This document shows positions 8,762-15,016 of a stretch of 17,234 nt of DNA, one piece after another. The translations under genes and the position numbers were made by a program. Location: positions 14,255 through 31,488 of the forward strand of contig DGIK01000188.1 of assembly GCA_002393195.1 (NCBI GenBank), written 5' to 3'. The number at the start of each line of letters is the position of its first letter. Position 1 is the stretch's first letter. This DNA is from Bacteroidales bacterium UBA3824. GTDB taxonomy: Bacteria > Bacteroidota > Bacteroidia > Bacteroidales > UBA3824. The notes under the pieces were generated by a model. That model was given only the letters and a program-made list of their open reading frames with translations. It made no database searches and was not told the origin of the DNA.

Positions 8762-8864
8762 TTTTATATCGCCAAAACAATGCAAAAATACAGTGTTTTG
8801 GCGACATAAAAAAATTTTATTCCGCCAAAATAGGGTAAAAAATACCTGTTTTGGCGGAATAAAA
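8762..8864. promoter_or_regulatory. Two phased palindromes upstream of the ATPase gene
   Basis: Dyad A pairs TTTTATATCGCCAAAACA (8762-8779) with 8794-8811 (17 of 18 positions). Dyad B pairs 8815-8833 with 8846-8864 (18 of 19, the odd pair being T-G). Their centres (8786.5 and 8839.5) are 53 bp apart, or five helical turns, so both face the same side of DNA. Dyad A is centred exactly on the predicted -7 box. I read this as a two-site operator. Hairpins in RNA or a single-stranded substrate are the alternatives. Confidence 0.6.
8783..8790 (-). promoter_or_regulatory. -7 box of the ATPase gene
   Basis: Minus strand TATTTTTG matches TAnnTTTG and would give a leader of about 28 bases. It sits in the 14-base centre of dyad A, so a protein bound to the palindrome would block it. 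No good -33 TTTG is present. Confidence 0.55.
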
Positions 8865-8867
8865 ACG
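8795..8867. repeat. 73-bp flanking repeat, right copy
   Basis: Same length and orientation as the left copy (7240-7312), with 69 of 73 positions identical. It includes the right arm of dyad A and all of dyad B. Seven T on the minus strand (8808-8814) follow dyad B, so this copy could also terminate the kinase-AraC mRNA arriving from the right. Confidence 0.95.
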
Positions 8868-8947
8868 ATGATTTTTAAGTTAAATAGTTGATAATTAAAG
8901 AATTAACAAAAATCGAATTTGCTAAAAAAGTCCTTCAAAATTTTTAA

Positions 8948-10069
8948 TTAAACTTTCTTCCGAAATTCCTTTGCCGAGACGCCTTTCTGCCTCATAAAAA
9001 ACTTACAAAACGCCGCTTGCGACACAAATCCAAATTTGTACGCCACTTCTTGAAGCGAAAGCGACGTTGACAACAGAGTTTCTTCTATTTCCTTGATTAT
9101 ATAATTGTCAATCAATTGTTTGGGCGATTCGTTGACCATCTTAGCGATGACGCCCGACAGATAACGCGGGGTGATATTGAGTTTTTCGGCATAAAAATTT
9201 ACATCCTTAGCCTCCACATAATGCGCGGCAACAAGCGACATCATCTTATTGTAAATCTCTACGTGTCTGCCACTTACATTTTTATTACGATAGTGTTGGA
9301 TGATATTGGTGGCATCAATGGCAACAGAATAAACCACCAAATTGCGGATATAATCGTGGGCTTTTTTGACGGCAACAGCCACCGGCTCGCCGCTCGCCAA
9401 AAATGTTGCTACCGCCGACGACAACGTGCCGCCCACACCGTGAAAATTCCAACCCGATGTGTCGCTCGACGTGAAATACATCGGCTTATCAACATCCTGA
9501 GAATCAACGAAAATATCAGTCAAAATCCCCTTCGCGCAATGCCCGCCCTGCAATAACACAGTCTTTACGCCATAATCCAAAAATCTTACGGCAGCATCGT
9601 GCATTTCCTGCGCGGTCTGTATTTTGGTTTTGAGCAATGCTTCCGCTTCTTTGCATTTGATAATCAACACTTTGGTAATTGGCAATACGTATTCTATAAA
9701 AGCATTTGCCACGTCCTCGCTCACAAGTTGTTCGTCCCTCGAACTCAGGAAACCAGCATCAACGACGATGTTTTCTGTCCTGATAATCTCCTGAGAAAGC
9801 CGCCTTACAGTTTCCTTTTCGCGGACAAGGCCTATCTTGACGGCTTTGGGGTGGATTTCCTCAAAGACGGTCTTTATCTGTGCCATTACCAATTCAGTAT
9901 CAATGTTTTGAATAGAAACTATCTGCCGAGAATTTTGGACGGTAATGGCTGTAATTGCGGTAACGGCGTACCCACCGAGCGACGAAATGGTCTTGACATC
10001 CGCCTGAATGCCCGAACCGCCCGTCGAATCGGAACCCGTAATGCTCAATATGGGAATAAAATTTTTCAT
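8948..10069 (-). CDS. ThiD/pyridoxal-kinase-like domain fused to an AraC-type DNA-binding domain; probable B6 or HMP sensor
   Basis: 373 residues. Residues 1-265 follow the HMP/HMP-P and pyridoxal kinase fold (ThiD/PdxK, ribokinase superfamily), with TGSDSTGGSGIQADVKT (11-27) and QGGH (174-177) well kept. Residues about 270-373 form an AraC double helix-turn-helix: DVNFYAEKLNITPRYLS (289-305), then SLQEVAYKFGFVSQAAFCKFF (338-358). Several catalytic elements are altered. The usual GTGC is GVGG (211-214), losing the catalytic Cys (or Asp of PdxK). The usual TPNxPE is IIKCKE (136-141), losing the Asn. DPV is DAG (104-106). The kinase may thus be dead or weak and serve as a ligand sensor. Its strand and position next to pdxST point to B6 vitamers; HMP is the alternative. 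The -7 box ends 4 bases from the ATG, so the mRNA may be leaderless. Confidence 0.85.
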   Translation of the reverse strand: MKNFIPILSITGSDSTGGSGIQADVKTISSLGGYAVTAITAITVQNSRQIVSIQNIDTELVMAQIKTVFEEIHPKAVKIGLVREKETVRRLSQEIIRTENIVVDAGFLSSRDEQLVSEDVANAFIEYVLPITKVLIIKCKEAEALLKTKIQTAQEMHDAAVRFLDYGVKTVLLQGGHCAKGILTDIFVDSQDVDKPMYFTSSDTSGWNFHGVGGTLSSAVATFLASGEPVAVAVKKAHDYIRNLVVYSVAIDATNIIQHYRNKNVSGRHVEIYNKMMSLVAAHYVEAKDVNFYAEKLNITPRYLSGVIAKMVNESPKQLIDNYIIKEIEETLLSTSLSLQEVAYKFGFVSQAAFCKFFMRQKGVSAKEFRKKV

Positions 10070-10073
10070 ACTG

Positions 10074-10081
10074 CAAAGATA
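10074..10081 (-). promoter_or_regulatory. -7 box of the kinase-AraC fusion gene
   Basis: Minus strand TATCTTTG, a full match to TAnnTTTG, only 4 bases from the ATG at 10069. Transcription would start at or within about 3 bases of the start codon. A -33 TTTG is not evident. Confidence 0.55.
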
Positions 10082-10113
10082 ACATTTGTTTTTTACAATT
10101 AAATTTTAATTAT

Positions 10114-10121
10114 TACATTTG
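10114..10121 (+). promoter_or_regulatory. -7 box of the TIR-Sel1 gene
   Basis: TACATTTG matches TAnnTTTG. With TTTT at 10091-10094 as a weak -33, the spacing is 19 bases. The leader would be about 22 A-rich bases. It is divergent from the kinase-AraC promoter within a 78-bp intergenic region. Confidence 0.6.
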
Positions 10122-10147
10122 CACAATCAAAACAAAAAAACTGAAAA

Positions 10148-11218
10148 ATGGCAGCAAAAAAGGAATACGACTTTTTCATCAGTTACCGCAGGGCAAATAA
10201 CGGCACAGTGTGCGGCAGTTATCTCGTAGGATTGCTCAGCGATTACAATGTGTTTTATGATGTCGATTCTATAACGGAAGGCACATTTGACACGCAGATA
10301 CGCGAGGCATTACAAAATACAGAGCGTTTTATCCTCGTGGTAACAGAAGGCTCATTCGACCGCCCCGAAGTGCCCGGCAAGCGCGATTGGTATTACGAAG
10401 AGATTGGTCTCGCGATAGAAACCGTGGGTCTCGACAGAATAACGCCAGTGGTTTTCAGCGGCAGTTTCAATGAGGACATCCTTCCCGAATCGCTCAAAAA
10501 CCGTGGTTTGCGTTCCTGTCAGGTGGTGAAATACGTCGCAGAATACGCCAAATATTTCAAGGACGAATTTTTCCATCATTTTGGACTCGACGCCACCACA
10601 CCCGCCAAAAACGTCCAGTCGCCGACACGCGAACAAGTGGAGGACGACGATTATGACAATCACGAAGACGATAACGTGGAAGACGAAGAATCCGTCAATT
10701 GGGAGGAAGCAGAACTCGACGACGTAATTGCAGCCGCCGAAGATGGCAACCCTTACGCACAGGTGGAACTTGGTGACCGTTATGACCTCGGCTGCGACGT
10801 CAAACAAAATTATAATAAGGCGGCTCAATGGTACAAGCTTGCAGCAGAACAGGGCAATGCCGACGCACAATTAAAACTCGGCGATTACTATGATTTAGGC
10901 TACATCAAAGGAAACCAAAAGGAAATGTTCAGATGGTACAAGGAAGCAGCCGACCAGGGCATTGCCGAGGCGCAGCACAATGTTGGCAATTGCTATTACT
11001 ATGGCACTGGGGTGCGTGAAGACGAAGCCGAAGCTGTAAAGTGGTTCATGAAGGCTGCCAATCAACAATATGCGGAGGCTCAGTTTTCTCTCGGCAAATG
11101 TTATTACAATGGCGAAGGTGTAAAGCAAAACCTCAAAAAAGCCAAAGAATACTTCGAGCTTGCTGCGGCTCAGGAATATGAAGACGCCATCAGCTTCCTG
11201 AACGAAAACGAGTTTTAA
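10148..11218 (+). CDS. TIR-domain protein with Sel1-like repeats
   Basis: 356 residues, no signal peptide, so cytoplasmic. Residues 5-146 are a bacterial TIR domain: YDFFISYRR (7-15), VFYDVD (35-40), FILVVT (61-66) and DWYYEEIGLAI (80-90). Glu85, four residues after Trp81, aligns with the catalytic Glu of NAD-cleaving TIR domains, so NADase activity is plausible. Residues 162-192 are a very acidic linker. Residues about 193-344 hold four Sel1-like repeats, each with the A..LG..Y..G..V....KA..WY..AA.QG pattern; they form a helical solenoid for protein contacts. TIR with TPR or Sel1 repeats occurs in prokaryotic immune or signalling proteins, where the repeats sense a trigger. No Thoeris-type partner lies beside it. 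It ends with no gap to the convergent GH9 gene. Confidence 0.88.
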   Translation: MAAKKEYDFFISYRRANNGTVCGSYLVGLLSDYNVFYDVDSITEGTFDTQIREALQNTERFILVVTEGSFDRPEVPGKRDWYYEEIGLAIETVGLDRITPVVFSGSFNEDILPESLKNRGLRSCQVVKYVAEYAKYFKDEFFHHFGLDATTPAKNVQSPTREQVEDDDYDNHEDDNVEDEESVNWEEAELDDVIAAAEDGNPYAQVELGDRYDLGCDVKQNYNKAAQWYKLAAEQGNADAQLKLGDYYDLGYIKGNQKEMFRWYKEAADQGIAEAQHNVGNCYYYGTGVREDEAEAVKWFMKAANQQYAEAQFSLGKCYYNGEGVKQNLKKAKEYFELAAAQEYEDAISFLNENEF

Positions 11219-13753
11219 TTACCTCTCCCCCAACTTTTCCGCCGCCAATACCAAAAACATATAGTGCGACGAGCCGCCGCCGATGACGTATTCCACTTGC
11301 TGCCAGAGATACGGGAAACGCAGGAGTTCGGGGAAGTCGGGGCGTATCAACCCCGTGCCGGAGACCACGCCGCCCGGTATGTAAGACCAATCGGCACGGT
11401 TGAGACCATAACCGACGGTGGCAGATTCCACGCCAACGCCCGATGCAAACGACGACCTATTTAAGCCCGGATGACAGCCCAAAATGAAATTGAGCGCGTC
11501 AAAGACAGGCTCTTTGGAGAACACGTCGGGGTATTGCGACGCAAAGAAATAATGTTGGAATCCAAACCTCTGAATATCCCAACCCGCGCCCCAGATGTTA
11601 GGACGGTAAGGCACACCGTATGGATTTTCCGATGTGGAACCCTTAAGTTGAGCGGCGTATTGCGGCAACGCGGCGCGGTACGCCTTGGAAAACGCCTGAC
11701 ATTTTTTGTCTTTAGATTGACCCTTGCAATAATCCTCAATCCTCGCCAAATACCATCCGCAATATCCAATGTACTTGCCGATAGAATCCGTCAACGTCAA
11801 AATATGGTCGAGATAAGGACGCTTGCCCGTAGCCAAAAACAATTCTGCGTCAGCCTGATACTTTGCAAACGACGCATAACCTTTCACATCTTTGTGTTGA
11901 TTGTAAACATTCTCCGCTATCAGCAAACAACGGTTGGCGAGGGTGTCGTTGAAACCCTTCAACGTGCGGTAAGCCGCCGCCAAACCAGCCGCAGTGGAGA
12001 GTTCGCGGGAAGGATTTTTTTCGGTATAGACGCGGCGGTCGTCGTCGTTGCCGGGGATGTTGTCGGTCATTGCGGAAGCGTCGCCAAGGAGTGTGTATTG
12101 ACGCAACGAATTGCAAATGATGCCCCTGTATAGCCTTCCCAACGCATTGTAGCCAGCCACAATGGTCATTGCGCCATTCTCAATCTGTTGTAGGATGTCG
12201 TTTTTGCCGTCGGGCTGATGAATCTCCACAACGCGGTTTTTCCAATCGATGGCAGTAACGTCGATTTCGGGCTTAAAACATTCGTAAGCGAGCGTGAGGT
12301 TATAACATTCATTGGCCTGCGACTCCACCCTAAGGTCAAAATCGCCCGCATCGTGCCAACCGCCCACGTTGACGGCTTTTTCGGTGTTGGGGACAACGCC
12401 AGGAAAATCGTCCGTCTGGTCGTAACCGTCAAAGAGGTTGCCCTTCTCTGCCACAAGCGCATCGTCGAGATGACAGGCGTCGTGCCAAACCTTATATTTT
12501 TCGTTGACCCTGACGTGGCACATCTGCACCGGCAAAAAATACTCGATTACAGGCTGCCAAACGCCACGTTGATATACATCATCGTCGATTTTGAAGACAA
12601 CCGACTCGCTATCCTTATACACAATTTTGTAAAGTCCGGGCGTCGTAACGCTCGAAAAATCAAATGTCAAATAATTGTACCTCAAAAATTTGCCCCACGA
12701 TTTGGGCGACTGTTGGAGGACGGTCTGCTCGCCGTCGGCAGTGATTTTTATGAGACGTGCCTCGGCGGTGGAATTGTCGCGGACGTCGGTCTCGATGACG
12801 GCGCGTTTGGGTTGCAATGTCTTGTAACCAACCTGCGAAGTCTGCACCACCGGCACGTAAATACACGACGGCTCGGCGTTAGGTGTTATCGTCCATTTCA
12901 ACACAACGCCCTTTTGCTCCACCGGCAATTCGCTCCTCAGCACAAACCAGCCGTTGTTGTGGTTCATACGTCCGTCGTACAATTTGAGCGGAATGTTGGG
13001 CGATACGACGCTGATTTTTTTGAGCGGGTCGTTGGGGCATACCACAAACCTGTTGCCCTCGGCGTATGGCGCGGCAACAATGTCGTCGGCGATAAGCGGG
13101 CTGTAACCCGTCGCCAAAAACTTTTTGAGGTTGACGGTAGTCCCCTTTTCGCCCTCAAAGTTGCCCTTGTATTCGATGTTGGACTTTGCAAACTCCAACG
13201 GCGCATTTGGCTGCTGCGGAAAGATGCCTGACTTGTCGTCCATAATCCACGGCTCGCCAAACATTTCGCCCGGGAAAAATTCGAGGTTGAAACCCACCTT
13301 GCCTTTATATTTGGACGGAATGGGACTATCGAGAGATACAGTCACTTCTATCGACTTGCCCACCGCCTTGGTCTGCACATTATAATAAAAAGCCAAATCA
13401 GGATATACGGCGGGGTTGAATCCCCTCAAATGCCGGCTTGTGTCGGGGTAGCACATACGAGCGGTGATAGTATTGCCGTCGGCTTGGCGCGACACTTTTT
13501 TAGGTACAGGCTGCCACTGACCAGGCGTAGGTTCGAGCCTAATGTCGCCGTTGGTGGCGATGCGCTTGCCGTTCATAATGATGCACACGCCGCCTTGATG
13601 TCCTTCGGGATAATAATCCTCAAATACAGCCACATCCACGCCGTAATTTCTCAGACATCCCGATTCTGCAGCCTTAAATTCCTGCGCGTTTGCGGCAGTA
13701 GCAGCGGCAAGGAGCGTAGCCGCCGATAATATTATAGAATGAAATCTTTTCAT
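11219..13753 (-). CDS. Secreted glycoside hydrolase family 9 protein
   Basis: 844 residues. A Sec signal peptide (1-23, cleavage after ANA) is followed by an N-terminal region I do not recognise (about 25-298). Next comes an Ig-like CelD_N domain (about 300-390, starting VQTSQVGY) and a GH9 (alpha/alpha)6 catalytic domain (about 395-844). GGWHDAGDFD (464-473) supplies the catalytic base Asp pair 468/471; Glu821 in QQVEYVIGG is the likely catalytic acid; LGCHPGLNRSS (758-768) occupies the active-site His region. Family members are mostly endo-beta-1,4-glucanases, some exo-glucosaminidases; the extra N-terminal region and atypical C-terminal motif leave specificity open. No susC/susD pair, regulator or other CAZyme is adjacent, so it is not in a visible polysaccharide utilisation locus. 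It is predicted to be periplasmic. Confidence 0.88.
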   Translation of the reverse strand: MKRFHSIILSAATLLAAATAANAQEFKAAESGCLRNYGVDVAVFEDYYPEGHQGGVCIIMNGKRIATNGDIRLEPTPGQWQPVPKKVSRQADGNTITARMCYPDTSRHLRGFNPAVYPDLAFYYNVQTKAVGKSIEVTVSLDSPIPSKYKGKVGFNLEFFPGEMFGEPWIMDDKSGIFPQQPNAPLEFAKSNIEYKGNFEGEKGTTVNLKKFLATGYSPLIADDIVAAPYAEGNRFVVCPNDPLKKISVVSPNIPLKLYDGRMNHNNGWFVLRSELPVEQKGVVLKWTITPNAEPSCIYVPVVQTSQVGYKTLQPKRAVIETDVRDNSTAEARLIKITADGEQTVLQQSPKSWGKFLRYNYLTFDFSSVTTPGLYKIVYKDSESVVFKIDDDVYQRGVWQPVIEYFLPVQMCHVRVNEKYKVWHDACHLDDALVAEKGNLFDGYDQTDDFPGVVPNTEKAVNVGGWHDAGDFDLRVESQANECYNLTLAYECFKPEIDVTAIDWKNRVVEIHQPDGKNDILQQIENGAMTIVAGYNALGRLYRGIICNSLRQYTLLGDASAMTDNIPGNDDDRRVYTEKNPSRELSTAAGLAAAYRTLKGFNDTLANRCLLIAENVYNQHKDVKGYASFAKYQADAELFLATGKRPYLDHILTLTDSIGKYIGYCGWYLARIEDYCKGQSKDKKCQAFSKAYRAALPQYAAQLKGSTSENPYGVPYRPNIWGAGWDIQRFGFQHYFFASQYPDVFSKEPVFDALNFILGCHPGLNRSSFASGVGVESATVGYGLNRADWSYIPGGVVSGTGLIRPDFPELLRFPYLWQQVEYVIGGGSSHYMFLVLAAEKLGER

Positions 13754-13801
13754 AATTGATGATGGGTTTAGGTTTAGTATAATTGCTTAAAATCTTCGTC
13801 C

Positions 13802-13833
13802 CAAAAATAATATAATTTTTCTAAACATCCAAA
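13802..13833 (-). promoter_or_regulatory. GH9 gene promoter
   Basis: On the minus strand TTTG (13830-13833) and TATTTTTG (13802-13809) are 20 bases apart, matching the -33/-7 consensus. The leader is about 45 bases. The -33 box abuts the first palindrome of the neighbouring array, so a factor bound there could also affect this gene. Confidence 0.8.
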
Positions 13834-13835
13834 AT

Positions 13836-13980
13836 TCTGCCACGAAACGAAAAAAATAAATTTCGTGGCAGATTTTTAGGCTAAAATTCTGCCACGAAAC
13901 GAAAAATTTTGATTTCGTGGCAAAAAAATGAGCTAAAATTTTGCCACGAAATGGAAAAATTGTAACTTCGTGGCAGAATT
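13836..13980. repeat. Array of three phased inverted repeats
   Basis: Three palindromes share the arm TGCCACGAAA and its complement. Unit 1 pairs 13836-13847 with 13861-13872 (12 bp). Unit 2 pairs 13890-13899 with 13913-13922 (10 bp). Unit 3 pairs 13937-13950 with 13967-13980 (14 positions, one T-G). Centres are at 13854, 13906 and 13958.5, that is 52 and 52.5 bp apart or five helical turns. The loops and spacers vary while the arms do not. The array fills most of the gap between the divergent GH9 and 14011 promoters. No other use (terminator, CRISPR) fits. Confidence 0.92.
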
Positions 13981-13986
13981 AACTTC

Positions 13987-13994
13987 TAAATTTG
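13987..13994 (+). promoter_or_regulatory. -7 box of the 14011 operon
   Basis: TAAATTTG matches TAnnTTTG. It lies 6 bases past palindrome unit 3, with its centre 32 bp (about three helical turns) from that unit's centre. The expected -33 site falls inside the palindrome and is poor, as in a promoter that is repressed or needs an activator. The leader would be about 13 bases. Confidence 0.6.
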
Positions 13995-14010
13995 CTCAAA
14001 AATAAACGAT

Positions 14011-14511
14011 ATGGCAACAGCGGCAACATTAAACTACAATTCGGAGGTAGGGATGTATTGGAACCTACTGAAAGGCGTGAGTAGCACGGTAAAAAGCGCG
14101 CTCGTGAACCTGTTGCAGGATTCGTTGAAGTCCGAAAAAAAATCCGACGCCGGGAAGAAACAAGAGCAAAAAAGTTATTATGACATTCTCAACAAGTTCC
14201 TGACATACAGCAATTACAGAGAAAAATGGGATGGTGTGTCTGCTGTTCCACTCACAGAAAAGGTAAAAGCAAATTTTTCTGACGTCTTAAACAAAATCGA
14301 CAAGAGATATTTAGAAGGATTGACGATTTTCCCCGAAATCAATGGTACATTACTGATAGATTCCACCGTGCAAGAGGCAGGTATATGCTTGGGCGACGAT
14401 GCTTTTTCATATTTTATCACTGAAAATGACGAGGTTTCGGGACAGGACAATATTCCATATTCGACTGAGGCTCTGATTGACACCATAAAGACTATTAACG
14501 GATACAAATGA
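14011..14511 (+). CDS. Uncharacterised protein with WDG motif
   Basis: 166 residues, no signal peptide or membrane segment, so cytoplasmic. I do not recognise a named family. Residues 1-30 are hydrophobic/amphipathic and Ala-rich, 38-54 are a Lys/Glu-rich linker, and 55-165 look like one compact alpha/beta domain. That domain has YREKWDG (69-75), FPEINGTLLID (107-117) and a following Ile/Phe-rich strand. The order 'WDG ... P ... NG.L.L' recalls a widespread small-protein family that I know only as hypothetical, usually beside a second small gene; this resemblance is tentative. The ATG was chosen because the -7 box is just upstream and no earlier in-frame start follows it. Its last 4 bases overlap the next gene (ATGA), so the two are coupled and probably work together. 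Confidence 0.75.
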   Translation: MATAATLNYNSEVGMYWNLLKGVSSTVKSALVNLLQDSLKSEKKSDAGKKQEQKSYYDILNKFLTYSNYREKWDGVSAVPLTEKVKANFSDVLNKIDKRYLEGLTIFPEINGTLLIDSTVQEAGICLGDDAFSYFITENDEVSGQDNIPYSTEALIDTIKTINGYK

Positions 14512-14987
14512 ACCCAATATCTGATATAGAAAATGTTGTAAGGGTAATTTTCCCATCTACAATGATGAACAACGGTGAATTGTTGCCCGCAGCATTCAAT
14601 CTTCGGGAGTTGAAAGATGGCGCAGAAAAATGTATTTCCGTTTTCCGTCAGTTTTATGAAACTTTCGATGACGACATCAAAAAATTTGACCGTAAAAGAA
14701 ATCTACCTTGTTGCGTACTGAATGTTGGCGACATTAACACTATCAATCTAAAAATCAAAGACATAACAGTAAAATATAAAGTTGATGAAGCCAAATCTGA
14801 AATTTTTCCATCGCATTGTGGCATTTTTATAAAACTCAATGACATTCCATTGGAAGGCAGCGGTAAAAAAGTTTTTGAAATACTGAAAGTTGGAGAGGCG
14901 GCAAGTTTTATATCAATGTCAATAAGGCGACGCTTGGTTGACCTTGCAAAACACAAAATGACAGGGGTGCAATACCTTGTCAAATAG
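14508..14987 (+). CDS. Uncharacterised protein, partner of the WDG protein
   Basis: 159 residues, soluble, of no family I can name. The N-terminus has VRVIFPSTMMNNGELLPAAF (11-30), which resembles the 'I.HPS...DG..S..AF' opening of small hypothetical proteins often coded after a WDG-type gene. The middle has paired Cys (CC at about 66-67) and a Lys/Ile-rich beta region; the end (FISMSIRRRLVDLAKHK) is a basic helix that could bind nucleic acid. It overlaps the previous gene by 4 bp and is the last gene of the operon, 29 bp from the convergent radical SAM gene. A toxin-antitoxin or defence role would suit two small coupled genes, but nothing in the sequence proves it. Confidence 0.72.
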   Translation: MNPISDIENVVRVIFPSTMMNNGELLPAAFNLRELKDGAEKCISVFRQFYETFDDDIKKFDRKRNLPCCVLNVGDINTINLKIKDITVKYKVDEAKSEIFPSHCGIFIKLNDIPLEGSGKKVFEILKVGEAASFISMSIRRRLVDLAKHKMTGVQYLVK

Positions 14988-15016
14988 TTTTTCTCCACCG
15001 CCTCCCCAACAGCTAT

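Larger units (their letters stand above)
7240..8867 (-). mobile_element. Candidate repeat-bounded unit carrying an ATPase-nuclease gene
   Basis: The single ATPase gene is enclosed by two 73-bp direct repeats that match at 69 of 73 positions. The unit lies between pdxST and the kinase-AraC fusion gene, all on the minus strand. No transposase, integrase or target-site duplication is visible. Calling it mobile is therefore inference from the repeat boundaries, the unrelated function and the position within a B6 gene group. The alternative is a resident gene with duplicated regulatory and terminator hairpins. Confidence 0.3.

Noticed and set aside
8762..8867. REP/RAYT-type element or classical insertion sequence ends
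   Set aside because: No Y1 transposase or any transposase gene is nearby, the repeats are direct rather than terminal inverted, and no target duplication is seen.
10148..11218. Thoeris or other named TIR defence system
   Set aside because: No ThsA-like or other partner gene adjoins; the neighbours are a kinase-AraC regulator and a GH9 enzyme.
12218..13231. 337-residue open frame on the + strand
   Set aside because: Antisense to the GH9 gene, with no recognisable domain and no promoter.
13836..13980. CRISPR array
   Set aside because: The repeated part is an interrupted palindrome of variable length, the intervals are short and AT-rich rather than unique spacers, there are only three units and no cas genes.
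13754..14010. Terminator of the 14011 or GH9 genes
   Set aside because: Both genes start here and read away from this region, so a terminator has no transcript to end.
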